A stretch of DNA of 64,000 nt from Saccharicrinis fermentans DSM 9555 = JCM 21142 (GTDB taxonomy: Bacteria > Bacteroidota > Bacteroidia > Bacteroidales > Marinilabiliaceae). Below the pieces are notes generated by a model, which did no database searches, was not told the DNA's origin, and saw only the letters and a list, made by a program, of their open reading frames with translations. The position numbers and the translations under genes were made by a program. This document shows positions 43,442-52,100 of the stretch, one piece after another. The stretch is from contig NZ_KI912107.1 of assembly GCF_000517085.1 (NCBI RefSeq), forward strand, positions 5,453,980 through 5,517,979, written 5' to 3'. How positions within the stretch are numbered: the stretch's first letter is position 1; every line of letters starts with the position of its first letter.

Positions 43442-43816
43442 ATGAATTTTGAATTAGTAGGAAATTTAATTGTAAAGGATAACGAACAAGCGATTAGTGC
43501 ATCCTTTAAGAAAAGAGAGTTTGTCATTGAAGTGATGAATGAGCGTAACTCTGATTGGAACGATTATATTAAGTTTCAGTTAACGCAGGATCGATGTGCG
43601 CAACTTGATCCCTTTAATCTGGGAGAGCCTGTAAAGGTTTCATTTAATATTCGTGGGCGTAAGTGGGAAAAAGATGGAAAAGTGAATTATTTTTCTAATC
43701 TGGAAGCATGGAGATTGGAGAAAGTGCAAGCTGCTGCTGATCCAGGAACACCTCCTCCGCCATATACTGAGGCTGAAGTTCCACCGGCAGGTGATAAGGA
43801 AGATCTACCTTTTTAG
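43442..43816 (+). CDS. DUF3127 protein (OB-fold, ssDNA-binding-like)
   Basis: A 124-residue protein of the DUF3127 family, widespread in Bacteroidota. The core (VGNLIVKDNEQAISASFKKREFVIEVM to AWRLEKVQAA) has five strands and a K/R-rich REFVIE segment resembling single-stranded DNA-binding OB folds. It is followed by an acidic Pro-rich tail ending EDLPF, which looks like the acidic C-terminal tip of SSB (DDDIPF), a partner-binding peptide. This similarity is suggestive, but function is not known. A terminator follows. Confidence 0.85.
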   Translation: MNFELVGNLIVKDNEQAISASFKKREFVIEVMNERNSDWNDYIKFQLTQDRCAQLDPFNLGEPVKVSFNIRGRKWEKDGKVNYFSNLEAWRLEKVQAAADPGTPPPPYTEAEVPPAGDKEDLPF

Positions 43817-43838
43817 AACTGATCTTTTAAGATATTTA

Positions 43839-43872
43839 AGGGGTACCAGCTACAGCTGTACCTCTTTTTTTT
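43839..43872. terminator. Terminator after the DUF3127 gene
   Basis: AGGGGTAC-AGCT pairs with AGCT-GTACCTCT (one bulged C, one G-T pair, 2-nt loop) and is followed by a run of ten T. It also lies at the end of the convergent VOC gene. Confidence 0.85.
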
Positions 43873-43906
43873 TACAGTTAACGGTTGATGACTGATAGGC
43901 GAAATG

Positions 43907-44593
43907 CTAGTCGTTAAATACAAATATGTTGTATCCACCCGGATCTTGAATGATAATATTGTCGGCAATACCTTGTGGGTTAAAAGCTGTAATTTCTTCT
44001 TTGATGGGAATGTTCGATTGGCGTATCTTGCTGATGTTTTCAAGGTTTTTTCCATTGTTGAAGAAAGTCATCGACGGGTTTGTGAATGTGTGAGGACAGC
44101 TCAAAGGAAGCATAAGACTTACGGCGAATCCGTCTGAATTAGCCAATACAATCCATCCTTGTTCTGCGGCACCGCTTACTTGCACAAAACCGAGCGTATT
44201 CCAAAAGGATATGGAGTGTTCAAAAGAAGTGGTTTCTACGCTTATTCCCATAAAATTACCTAGATAACTTCTGGATTGATGTGTATTGAATGTGATTTCC
44301 AGTTCCTTGCTCTCTATCAGGTAAATCCATACCCCATTGTTATCTCTGATCAAATATCCATCTTTTATGGGAAACGAAGGGTAACGCTCAGAGAGATAAT
44401 TAATCTCGTTTTCCCAACTTTTGTTGATTATTTTGATACCTGTTCTAGCATACTTGTCTGTATTGATTTCAATGAGGAATTTACCGTCAGATATAATAGC
44501 TGGATATTCAGACAGGGTGTAAAAATTTAATCTTTTATAGAAATCAAGGCTTGTAGCTTGGTTGGTGGATGGTGATGAGATCAGTGTTTGCAT
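43907..44593 (-). CDS. VOC superfamily (glyoxalase/dioxygenase-like) protein, two modules
   Basis: A 228-residue protein with two vicinal-oxygen-chelate modules (about 1-110 and 115-228). Module 1 has ATSLDFYKRLNFYTLSEYPAIISDGKFLIEI; module 2 has SFEHSISFWNTLGFVQVSG and ends NIIIQDPGGYNIFVFND, the usual last strand with a possible metal ligand. Metal-ligand positions are incomplete, so catalysis is uncertain. Standing alone, substrate unknown. Confidence 0.8.
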   Translation of the reverse strand: MQTLISSPSTNQATSLDFYKRLNFYTLSEYPAIISDGKFLIEINTDKYARTGIKIINKSWENEINYLSERYPSFPIKDGYLIRDNNGVWIYLIESKELEITFNTHQSRSYLGNFMGISVETTSFEHSISFWNTLGFVQVSGAAEQGWIVLANSDGFAVSLMLPLSCPHTFTNPSMTFFNNGKNLENISKIRQSNIPIKEEITAFNPQGIADNIIIQDPGGYNIFVFND

Positions 44594-44680
44594 GGGTATA
44601 TATGTGATAAGATCAGTTTAATCCGGATGATGCATTATGATTTAGTTATAGATTTTCTAATGCATTTTCTCAGGGTAAAG

Positions 44681-44726
44681 ATAATGGCTTTAGTTGGTTT
44701 GTGGAAACCAATGCTAAAGCCATTAT
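44681..44726. terminator. Long near-perfect inverted repeat after the oligopeptidase gene
   Basis: ATAATGGCTTTAG (44681-44693) and TTGGTTT (44694-44700), a GTGG loop, then AAACCAA, a TG bulge and CTAAAGCCATTAT (44714-44726). The stem is 20 bp. It lies between the oligopeptidase stop and the VOC start on the minus strand and probably ends the oligopeptidase transcript, though the T tract is weak. Confidence 0.6.
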
Positions 44727-44771
44727 TTCTGTTGTTATTGACCGCAAGGGCTGTGTGAAATGAATTTTAAA

Positions 44772-46944
44772 CTATTCAGAAATTCCCTCCAGCATAAGCA
44801 TAAAACTGTATTCAAGTGCAGTCTCTCTATATCGTTTAAACCGTCCGGAGGCTCCACCGTGTCCTGCTTCCATATTGGTATGCATGATCAGTATATTGTC
44901 ATCTGTTTTGGTGTCTCTTAGCTTGGCTAACCATTTAGCGGGTTCCCAATATTGTACTTGGGAGTCGAACAGCCCTGTGGTGATTAGCATATTCGGATAG
45001 TCCTGAGTACTCACATTATCGTAAGGAGAATATTTTAGCATATATTCGTAAGCCTCTTTGTTTTTGGGGTTACCCCATTCATCAAATTCATTGGTTGTTA
45101 GGGGAATTGTTTCGTCTAACATAGTGTTGATGACGTCCACAAAAGGTACTGCAGCGATAATGCCATTGTATAATTGGGGAGCCATATTTGCAACAGCACC
45201 CATTAGTAATCCTCCGGCACTTCCTCCCATGGCGTATAAGTGCGAAGCTGAAGTGTATTTTTGCTCAATTAGAAACTGACTACAGTCAATATAGTCATTA
45301 AAAGTATTTATTTTGTTCATCATTTTGCCGTCGTCATACCATGCGCGACCCATGGACTGTCCTCCTCTGATATGGGCGATGGCATAAACAAAGCCTCTGT
45401 CCAGCAGACTTAGTCGGGTAGAGCTGAAGCCCGGATCAATGGTCACCCCATATGAACCATATGCATATAGTAGTAAAGGAGCTGAACCATCCAACTTGGT
45501 TCCTTTTTTATAAACAATTGAAATTGGAATTTTTACACCGTCACGTGCTGTTGCCCATTGTCTTTCGGTGCGATACTCTTGTGGATTGTGGCCGCCGACA
45601 ACTTCTCTCACCTTTTTAACTTCTTTTGTTTGGGTATCCATCCATGTGATAGTCGATGGTCGAGTAGGGAGTGGTCATGGAGCTATAGCTGTACCTTAAA
45701 ATATTTGTGTCGAATTCCGGGTTTGTGGAGGTTTGAGCCACATATACATCTTCTTCAAATTTTAGGTAATGTTCTTCTTTGGTTTTTTGATTGATGATGC
45801 GGATGTGGTTTAGTGCATTTTTGCGCTCGCTGACCACCAAATAGTTTTTGAAAATATCTATGCCTTCTAATAGAACATCATCACGATGGGGAATTACTTC
45901 TTTCCAGTTGCTAATGTCAGTAGCATCCTCTGGGGTTTCCATAAGTCTGAAATTTTTTGCCTTATCATTGGTTACAATATAAAATTTATCCTGAAAGTGA
46001 CTGATGTAATATTCGTGTTCTGTACCTCTGGGAGTGAATGGTTTAAATTGTCCGGTAGGATTATTGGCATCTAGAATATGGTAGTCGCTTACCAAAGTGC
46101 TACTGGCTCCGATAATAATGTATTTGTCAGATTTGGATTTGTCTACTCCGAGGTAAAACGATGGGTCTTTCTCGTGATATACCATGACATCTTTTGTGAT
46201 ATCATCTCCCAATTTATGACGCCATATTTTTTCACTCAAAAGAGAAACTTTGTTTTTAGAAGTGTAAAAATATGTTTGGTTGTCATTGGCCCATGCACCA
46301 CCTGCCGATACATTGGGGATTTCATCTTGAATGCTTTCTCCTGTTTCTATATTTTTAAAACGAAGCGTGTAAATTCTTCTGCTGACAGTATCTTCGGCAT
46401 AGGCCAGTATCTTATTGTCTAATGAAATGGTTAAACTTCCGATGGCATAATATTCATGACCCTCTGCCAATTGGTTCACATCTAAAAATACAATTTCAGG
46501 ATTGTTTAAGGAATCTTTTTTTCTACAAAATATGGGATATTCCTTGCCTTCTTGGTATTTGACGTAATACCAGTATCCATTAGAAAAATAAGGCACTGAC
46601 TCGTCGTCTTTTTTTATGCGGCTCACTATTTCATTAAATAGATTTTCTTGCAGTTGTTTGGTGTTATGCATGACCGAATCTGTGTAATTGTTCTCTGCGT
46701 TCAAATACTGTAGGACTTTCTGTGTTTGTTCATCCGGATTCTCTGCGTTTTTTTGTTCATCGGTCAAACGCATCCAAAAGTAAGGATCTATACGTGTGTG
46801 CTCATGAAATGTAATGGCAGAGTCCTTTTTTTCGGCCAGGGGAGCTTGGGGGAGTTGTTGCGGAATCATGGTGTTTTTTTTGTGTTCAACGGTGCAGCTA
46901 ATGACGAATGTCATAACCACCAGTAAAAATAGTGTCTGTTTCAT
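44772..46944 (-). pseudogene. ptrB: Oligopeptidase B (S9A prolyl oligopeptidase family), frame-shifted
   Basis: Two overlapping frames together make one protein of about 720 residues. The N-terminal part (46944 to 45616) is a lipoprotein (lipobox VISC at about 14-17) carrying the S9A propeller (IDPYFWMRL, GKEYPIFCRKK, NETLR-like blades). It runs normally to DYHMD, then misreads into GYPNKRS and stops. The C-terminal part (45641 to 44772) resumes with MDTQTKEVKKVREVVGGHNPQEY and has an intact hydrolase domain: Ser in MGGSAGGLLMG, Asp in LFDSQ and His in EAGHGG. The break coincides with a tandem ATCC repeat (45636-45645, ATCCATCCAT on the plus strand); deleting one 4-bp unit restores the frame. 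Either a recent mutation, a switchable contingency site, or a sequence error. Start at 46944 matches the signal peptide. Confidence 0.85.
45636..45645. repeat. Tandem 4-bp repeat causing the ptrB frameshift
   Basis: ATCCATCCAT (ATGGATGGAT in the gene) is two and a half units of ATCC. Removal of one unit joins DYHM-D to TQTKE and reconstructs an uninterrupted oligopeptidase. Confidence 0.85.
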
Positions 46945-47095
46945 TTGATTAAATAATTTTTTATGTAAAGATATTTTCTTTTTGTGAATATTCAATAGTT
47001 ATTTCTAATATGCTGTTATGCTATTTTTTATGAGTGATATTTGTTGGGATATTGTTTTTGCGAAGAAATATTAAAGTAAAAAAATACCCAATTAG

Positions 47096-47126
47096 TTTGG
47101 AGTTAATGATAATATTGGTATCTTTG
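47096..47126 (+). promoter_or_regulatory. Promoter of small-RNA unit 1
   Basis: TTTG (47096-47099), exactly 19 bp, TATCTTTG (47119-47126). The conserved RNA block begins about 6 nt later. Confidence 0.7.
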
Positions 47127-47131
47127 TATCA

Positions 47132-47208
47132 ACTCATAGTTTAGGGTTAGGTTTGGTTAAAGATTGAGAGCCACTGTCAGAACGTTGACAGTGGCTCTTT
47201 TCTTTTCA
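47132..47208 (+). ncRNA. Small RNA unit 1 of a tandem pair
   Basis: A short transcript of about 70 nt is predicted: conserved ACTCATAGTTTAGGGTTAGG (47132 onward), then GTTTGGTTAAAGATTGA, then a terminator stem GAGCCACTGTCA/TGACAGTGGCTC (47168-47179 with 47186-47197, 6-nt loop) and CTTTTCTTTT. It has its own promoter and no reading frame. A second copy at 47298-47369 is nearly identical, but one stem pair changes from G-C to A-T, preserving pairing. No similarity to a known RNA family is recognised by eye. Confidence 0.7.
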
Positions 47209-47262
47209 TAAGGCTTTCCTTTATGGGATTTTGTATGTGTCTTAAAAAAAACGCTTAAAATA

Positions 47263-47293
47263 TTTGGATTTATAAAAACAGTACGTATTTTTG
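47263..47293 (+). promoter_or_regulatory. Promoter of small-RNA unit 2
   Basis: TTTG (47263-47266), exactly 19 bp, TATTTTTG (47286-47293). The conserved block begins about 5 nt later. Spacing is identical to that of unit 1, although the spacer sequence differs. Confidence 0.7.
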
Positions 47294-47297
47294 TCGT

Positions 47298-47369
47298 ACT
47301 CATAGTTTAGGGTTAGGTTTGGTTAAAGATTGAAAGCCACTGTCAGAACGTTTGACAGTGGCTTTCTTG
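47298..47369 (+). ncRNA. Small RNA unit 2 of a tandem pair
   Basis: Second copy of the unit at 47132-47208. The first about 35 nt are identical (ACTCATAGTTTAGGGTTAGG and GTTTGGTTAAAGATTGA); the stem is AAAGCCACTGTCA/TGACAGTGGCTTT (47333-47345 with 47353-47365) with a loop one nucleotide longer (GAACGTT). The T tract after the stem is weaker (CTTGTTAT) than in copy 1. Sequence between and around the copies is not conserved, so the duplicated unit is the RNA itself plus promoter motifs. Confidence 0.7.
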
Positions 47370-47384
47370 TTATCTGACGTGAGC

Positions 47385-47759
47385 TAATTTGCTAGAAGGG
47401 GCTGAGAAAGGTCCTGTGTCAGCTGTCCAAAGTTGTTTTATTTTTATTAGAACGGTATCGTATTTGACTTCAATAAGTTTTTGATGAATTGTTCTTTATA
47501 TTCTTAGGACGAAGTTTTAATACATTGTTTGGGTTGTTTGGTGTTCGTTCAGATTGTAAGGGGGAGCTAATAAATGTGTTAGGCTGTTAAAACCGAGTTG
47601 GTATTTCGGAGTGCCGCTTATATATTTCAGTTGCAATTTTGTCTATTCTGTCTGTCTTTTTTAACAAGAATATGTAAAAAAAAATAATCTTGCTTAATAA
47701 ACCTATTTGGGTGTAATTTATTTTTTAGTTATACCTGTATTTATTATAAAACGATAGTT
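47385..47759 (+). other. Intergenic region before the adenylate cyclase
   Basis: A 375-nt AT-rich gap. I see no credible reading frame, no consensus TAnnTTTG with a -33 partner, and no strong hairpin. It ends with the leader of the cyclase gene. Confidence 0.4.
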
Positions 47760-48902
47760 ATGGACTGGACACCGGTTTTGAGATCAAAATATTCCTCTTC
47801 AAAGGTTAAATATCATTTATCCTATTTGTTACTGACTTTGATATATTGGAATGTGGTGATTCGAATAGCTATTTTTGTCCGGGTACTGGGTAATAAAGGT
47901 GACAATATTGAGGGTATTTTGACGCGGGGAATGGAGTTTGTGGCAGGAGAAGTTCTTCTCTCGTCAGTTGTTGTTTCTATTTTTGGAATATTGAGCTGGT
48001 ATGTGCGTCGTTTTGTTTACCCTGTTTTAATACGTAAATATCATATCAGGCGATTGGCCATACTTGTTATTTTTATGGATGCCATCGTTTTTTTTGGTTT
48101 TGCGGTAATGCTTGGTTTTGCCCATTATCTGGTGGATAGGCAACTGTCACCCATGGAAGCTTTTCATGCTCTGGGACGTTTTTTGTTTAATCCTACGATC
48201 CTTTTCTTTTTAATTGTTTTATCCATCGGAAGTTATGTGAATCAGTTGTTGTATACATTATTTCATCAAATAGGCTTTGCGAAGCTGGGAAGGGTTATGA
48301 TGGGGTATTATCAGAAACCAAGAGAGGAAAATCTGATATTTATGTTTTTAGATTTAAGGTCATCGACTACTTTTGCTGAAAAACTGGGGCATCAGAAATA
48401 TAGTGATTTTATTCAGGATTGCTTTAGAATGTTATCGGAGCCTTTGTTACTGACTTATGGTAGGGTGTATCAATATGTGGGAGATGAAGTAGTGGTGACT
48501 TGGAATGCGAATAAGAAAGATAATTTTAAGAAAGCCGTTGATTTCTTCTTCCTATATAAATCGGAGTTGGAGAGGCATCGGGAGTATTTTGAACAAAGGT
48601 ATGGTTTGATGCCTATTTTTACTGCTTCTATCAATTCTGGTAGGGTGATGGCTGCTCAGGTTGGTGAAATTAAAAGTGAATTAGCTTTTCATGGTGATGT
48701 GCTGAATACGGCTGCCAGAATACAAAAACAATGTAAAAAATACGGAGAGGAAATTATTGTGACTAAAGAGTTTGCTGAGCATATGAACGTCGATTCTAAT
48801 GGTTATGAAGTGCAATTTATAGATCGAACAATATTGGCTGGAAAATCAAATGAGGTAGAGTTGTACGGAGTGAATGTGAAATTGGATATTCAATTGCGGT
48901 AG
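47760..48902 (+). CDS. Membrane-bound class III adenylate/guanylate cyclase
   Basis: A 380-residue protein with four TM helices in the first about 170 residues and a class III cyclase domain from about 195. EENLIFMFLDLRSSTTFAEKLG carries the first metal-binding Asp, YGRVYQYVGDEVVVTW the second, and FTASINSGRVMAAQVGEIKSELAFHGDVLNTAARIQ the transition-state Asn/Arg region. It makes cAMP (or cGMP) in response to an unknown membrane signal. There is no HAMP domain; the TM region resembles other Bacteroidota four-TM cyclases. It is monocistronic, and no CRP-like gene is nearby. Confidence 0.9.
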   Translation: MDWTPVLRSKYSSSKVKYHLSYLLLTLIYWNVVIRIAIFVRVLGNKGDNIEGILTRGMEFVAGEVLLSSVVVSIFGILSWYVRRFVYPVLIRKYHIRRLAILVIFMDAIVFFGFAVMLGFAHYLVDRQLSPMEAFHALGRFLFNPTILFFLIVLSIGSYVNQLLYTLFHQIGFAKLGRVMMGYYQKPREENLIFMFLDLRSSTTFAEKLGHQKYSDFIQDCFRMLSEPLLLTYGRVYQYVGDEVVVTWNANKKDNFKKAVDFFFLYKSELERHREYFEQRYGLMPIFTASINSGRVMAAQVGEIKSELAFHGDVLNTAARIQKQCKKYGEEIIVTKEFAEHMNVDSNGYEVQFIDRTILAGKSNEVELYGVNVKLDIQLR

Positions 48903-49102
48903 GAAATTGTTCGAATCATTAGATTGAACTATATCTATCTTATTTTATTTTACAATAGGTGATGGCTCATTAATTTTTTATACTTTTATTTTGTATTGTA
49001 GTCCGGTTTCTGTGTGATAGGTGTTAATGGAGGATTATGGCTATATGTAGATTGTTGAATTAGGTGGGTTGTGGTGAAATGTTGTATTTTTTAACTTGAT
49101 TT

Positions 49103-52100
49103 ATGAAAAAATATCTATTTTTTTTCAGTGCACTTGTTTTCATAGGAATTGGATTGAATTATTTTTTGTTCCGGGAAGAATTTTATTCGGTGTCGAAGTT
49201 AAAGCCGACTTCTTCTTTAGTTATTTTAGAACGTCAGGTTAACAGGAAGATTGAACGCAGAAAGAGAGGGTATGCGAAACCCGACAAACCCGATCATTAC
49301 ATTAATTATCTCAGGTCTTTGGTATCTCTGGATGGTCAGAGTGCTTATCAAGAAGGCTATAAAATGAAGGCCCTGGAGTCGGCTATGCTTCGCAGACAAT
49401 CATTGAAGTCGTCATCGGAAAAGCTCCCTTGGATTCAGCGCGGACCAGGAAATATAGGAGGGAGAACCCGTTGTGTTGTGGTGGATCCGGATGACCCTAC
49501 AAAGATGACATGGTTTGCCGGTGCGGTTTCTGGTGGTATATGGAAAACAGAGGATGGAGGAGTGTCCTGGGATATCATATCGCCGGATATCCCTAACTTA
49601 GCCACTGTGTGCTTAGCGATAGCCCCTTCTAATACCAATGTTATTTATGCTGGGACCGGAGAGGGGTATTACAATGTGGATGCTGTTAGAGGAGATGGTA
49701 TTTTTAAGAGTACAGATAAGGGAAATACATGGTCAGTGATCGAATCTACTTCGGGAAATAATTTGTTTTATTATGTAAACAGTCTTGTGGTGTCACACAT
49801 AGATGAGAATAGATTATGGGTTGCCACCAATCAGGGTGTTTTTAAGTCGGATGATGGCGGGGCCAGCTGGGAAGATAGTGGCTTGGATCGGGGAGATAGA
49901 TATCAAAGGATTCTTATTCATCCTTTTAATGATGCTGTTTTATGGGTTACTCGAAATAATAAAGGAATATATAAGAGTGAGGATGGTGGCGATCATTGGT
50001 TTTTAGTATATGATATGTCATCTTTGGTACCGGAAAGGATAGAGATTGCTGTTGCTGCGAATGATCCGGATGTTTTGTATGCGATGGATGTCAACTCTAA
50101 TTTTTATTATTCTCAGGATGGAGGTACGGAATGGGGCAAGTCTGTCGAAAATGGCACAGTCACTGAGTTTTTAGGTAGTCAGGGATGGTATAATAATGTT
50201 ATTGCCATTGACCCAACGGATGCGACGAAAGGTTTTATTGGAGGGATTGATTTGTATCGTTTTCAGTTGGGAAATGAAATAGCATCCTCAGGAAGACAGG
50301 CTTTTTCTGTTGAAAATAACATGACTTCATGGTTGGGTTTTGAGTATTTTGGAGGGCGTTACTCCAATGGAGGGGTGGAAATATTAGAAGGTTTTCAGAA
50401 TCAATTAAGTGAAATTCAGATTCAGTTTGGACCTGATAAAGTGCAAAAGGCACATCGCCTGGTGAAGAAGCCCTCGGAGCCGGACTTTAATAGGAATGTT
50501 GCGGATGATTTGGGTAGCCTGACCTATGCGGGATATAATGATGTTCCTTTTCGGGTTGTAGATTTGTCAACGGGAGTACAGCTGCATGTTTCTTATGTGG
50601 ATGGTAATGAAAATGGGAGCTTTGATATATATGAGGGTGGTTATGAGTTTATATTGATTCATGATGTGCCTTATGCTGAGGAGGCTGCGAATGAATCTGT
50701 GGTATCCAATGGTGGTGCTTATGAAACCATGGTAGCTCTTTATCCCAAGCTGATAGAAGGTGTTGTTTGGGCGACGTCCGGTCTGCCCGAAGGGGATCTC
50801 CGAATTCGTTCCTATGAGCTGAAGAATAGGGAATTAGAGGCTAGTCGTATAAGTAAATGGTCGGCTTTTAAGTCTGCCAGTGACTATGTCCACGCTGACC
50901 AGCATAATATCACTATCTTGGAAGAGGTTGGTGATCCTTTTTCAATTGTTGTAGGTAATGATGGGGGCGTATTTTATTCTAGTGATGGAGGTGATCATTG
51001 GGCTCATAAATCAAAAGGTTATGTTACTTCTCAGTTTTATGGAGTTACTAGGCACCCCAAGCGATATCAATATTTTGGTGGCTTACAAGACAATGGTTCT
51101 GCGCTTTCGTCTGTGAACCCAAATGGTTTGAGTGAATGGGAGGATGTTCTTGGAGGTGATGGTTTTGATGTGGTCTGGCATCCGCGCAAGACCACTCAGC
51201 TGATGGGGAGTTATTACAATAACCTGTTGCAAAAGAGTGTGGATGGTGGATTTAATTGGATTGATACCTATAAGATGATAGGTGACAATGGGGATGATGG
51301 ATCAGCACCATTTATTACGAGTATTGCCAGTTGTCTGGCCGATCCAGATTTACTGTTTGTGGGTGGAAAATCAGGGCTGTGGAAGTCAAGTGACTTTGGC
51401 GATAGTTGGAAGAATATTCAAATGGGTACTTACTGGGGGTTTACTTCTAACTCGTCTCCTAAGGTGGCTATTAGTGAGGCTGATCCTGATATTGTTTGGG
51501 CAGGTGTACGGGTGAATGCTTTGGCTGGGTATGAGATAGGAAGGGTGCATGTTTCAATGGATGGTGGTGAATCTTTTGAAGACATAGAGCCTTTTGCTAA
51601 CATGGGGGCTATCACTGATATTGTAACTCACCCGCTTGATCGGGAGACGGCTTATCTGGTCTTTTCATTGGCCAATAGACCTAAAATTGTACGAACAACA
51701 GATTTAGGTGTTACATGGGAAGATATAACGGGCTTTGGTTTAAATAATCCCAGAGCAAGCAGTAGTAATGATTTTCCGAATGTGGCTGTCAATACTCTGT
51801 TGGTAATGCCATTTGATAGCCAAACCCTTTGGGCAGGTACTGAAATAGGGCTATTTATAAGTGAGGATGATGGAGTAACGTGGACCTATGCCAATAATGG
51901 CCTTCCTGCAGTTTCTATTTGGGATATGAAAATAGTTGGTGATGAGGTGATTATGGGTACTCATGGATTGGGTGTGTGGAGTGTTAAAATGGAGCCCTTG
52001 AGTAATGATATAAAGCATCCTTTTATTCATAATGCGGGTATAAATCCTTCGGGTAATTATGTGTTACATACAATTTTTGATGTGGCATTGGATTCTTTTG

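Noticed and set aside
47136-47160. Telomere-like TTTAGGGTTAGG in the small RNAs
   Set aside because: Only one and a half repeats are present in each copy and they lie within a transcribed conserved block; no array.
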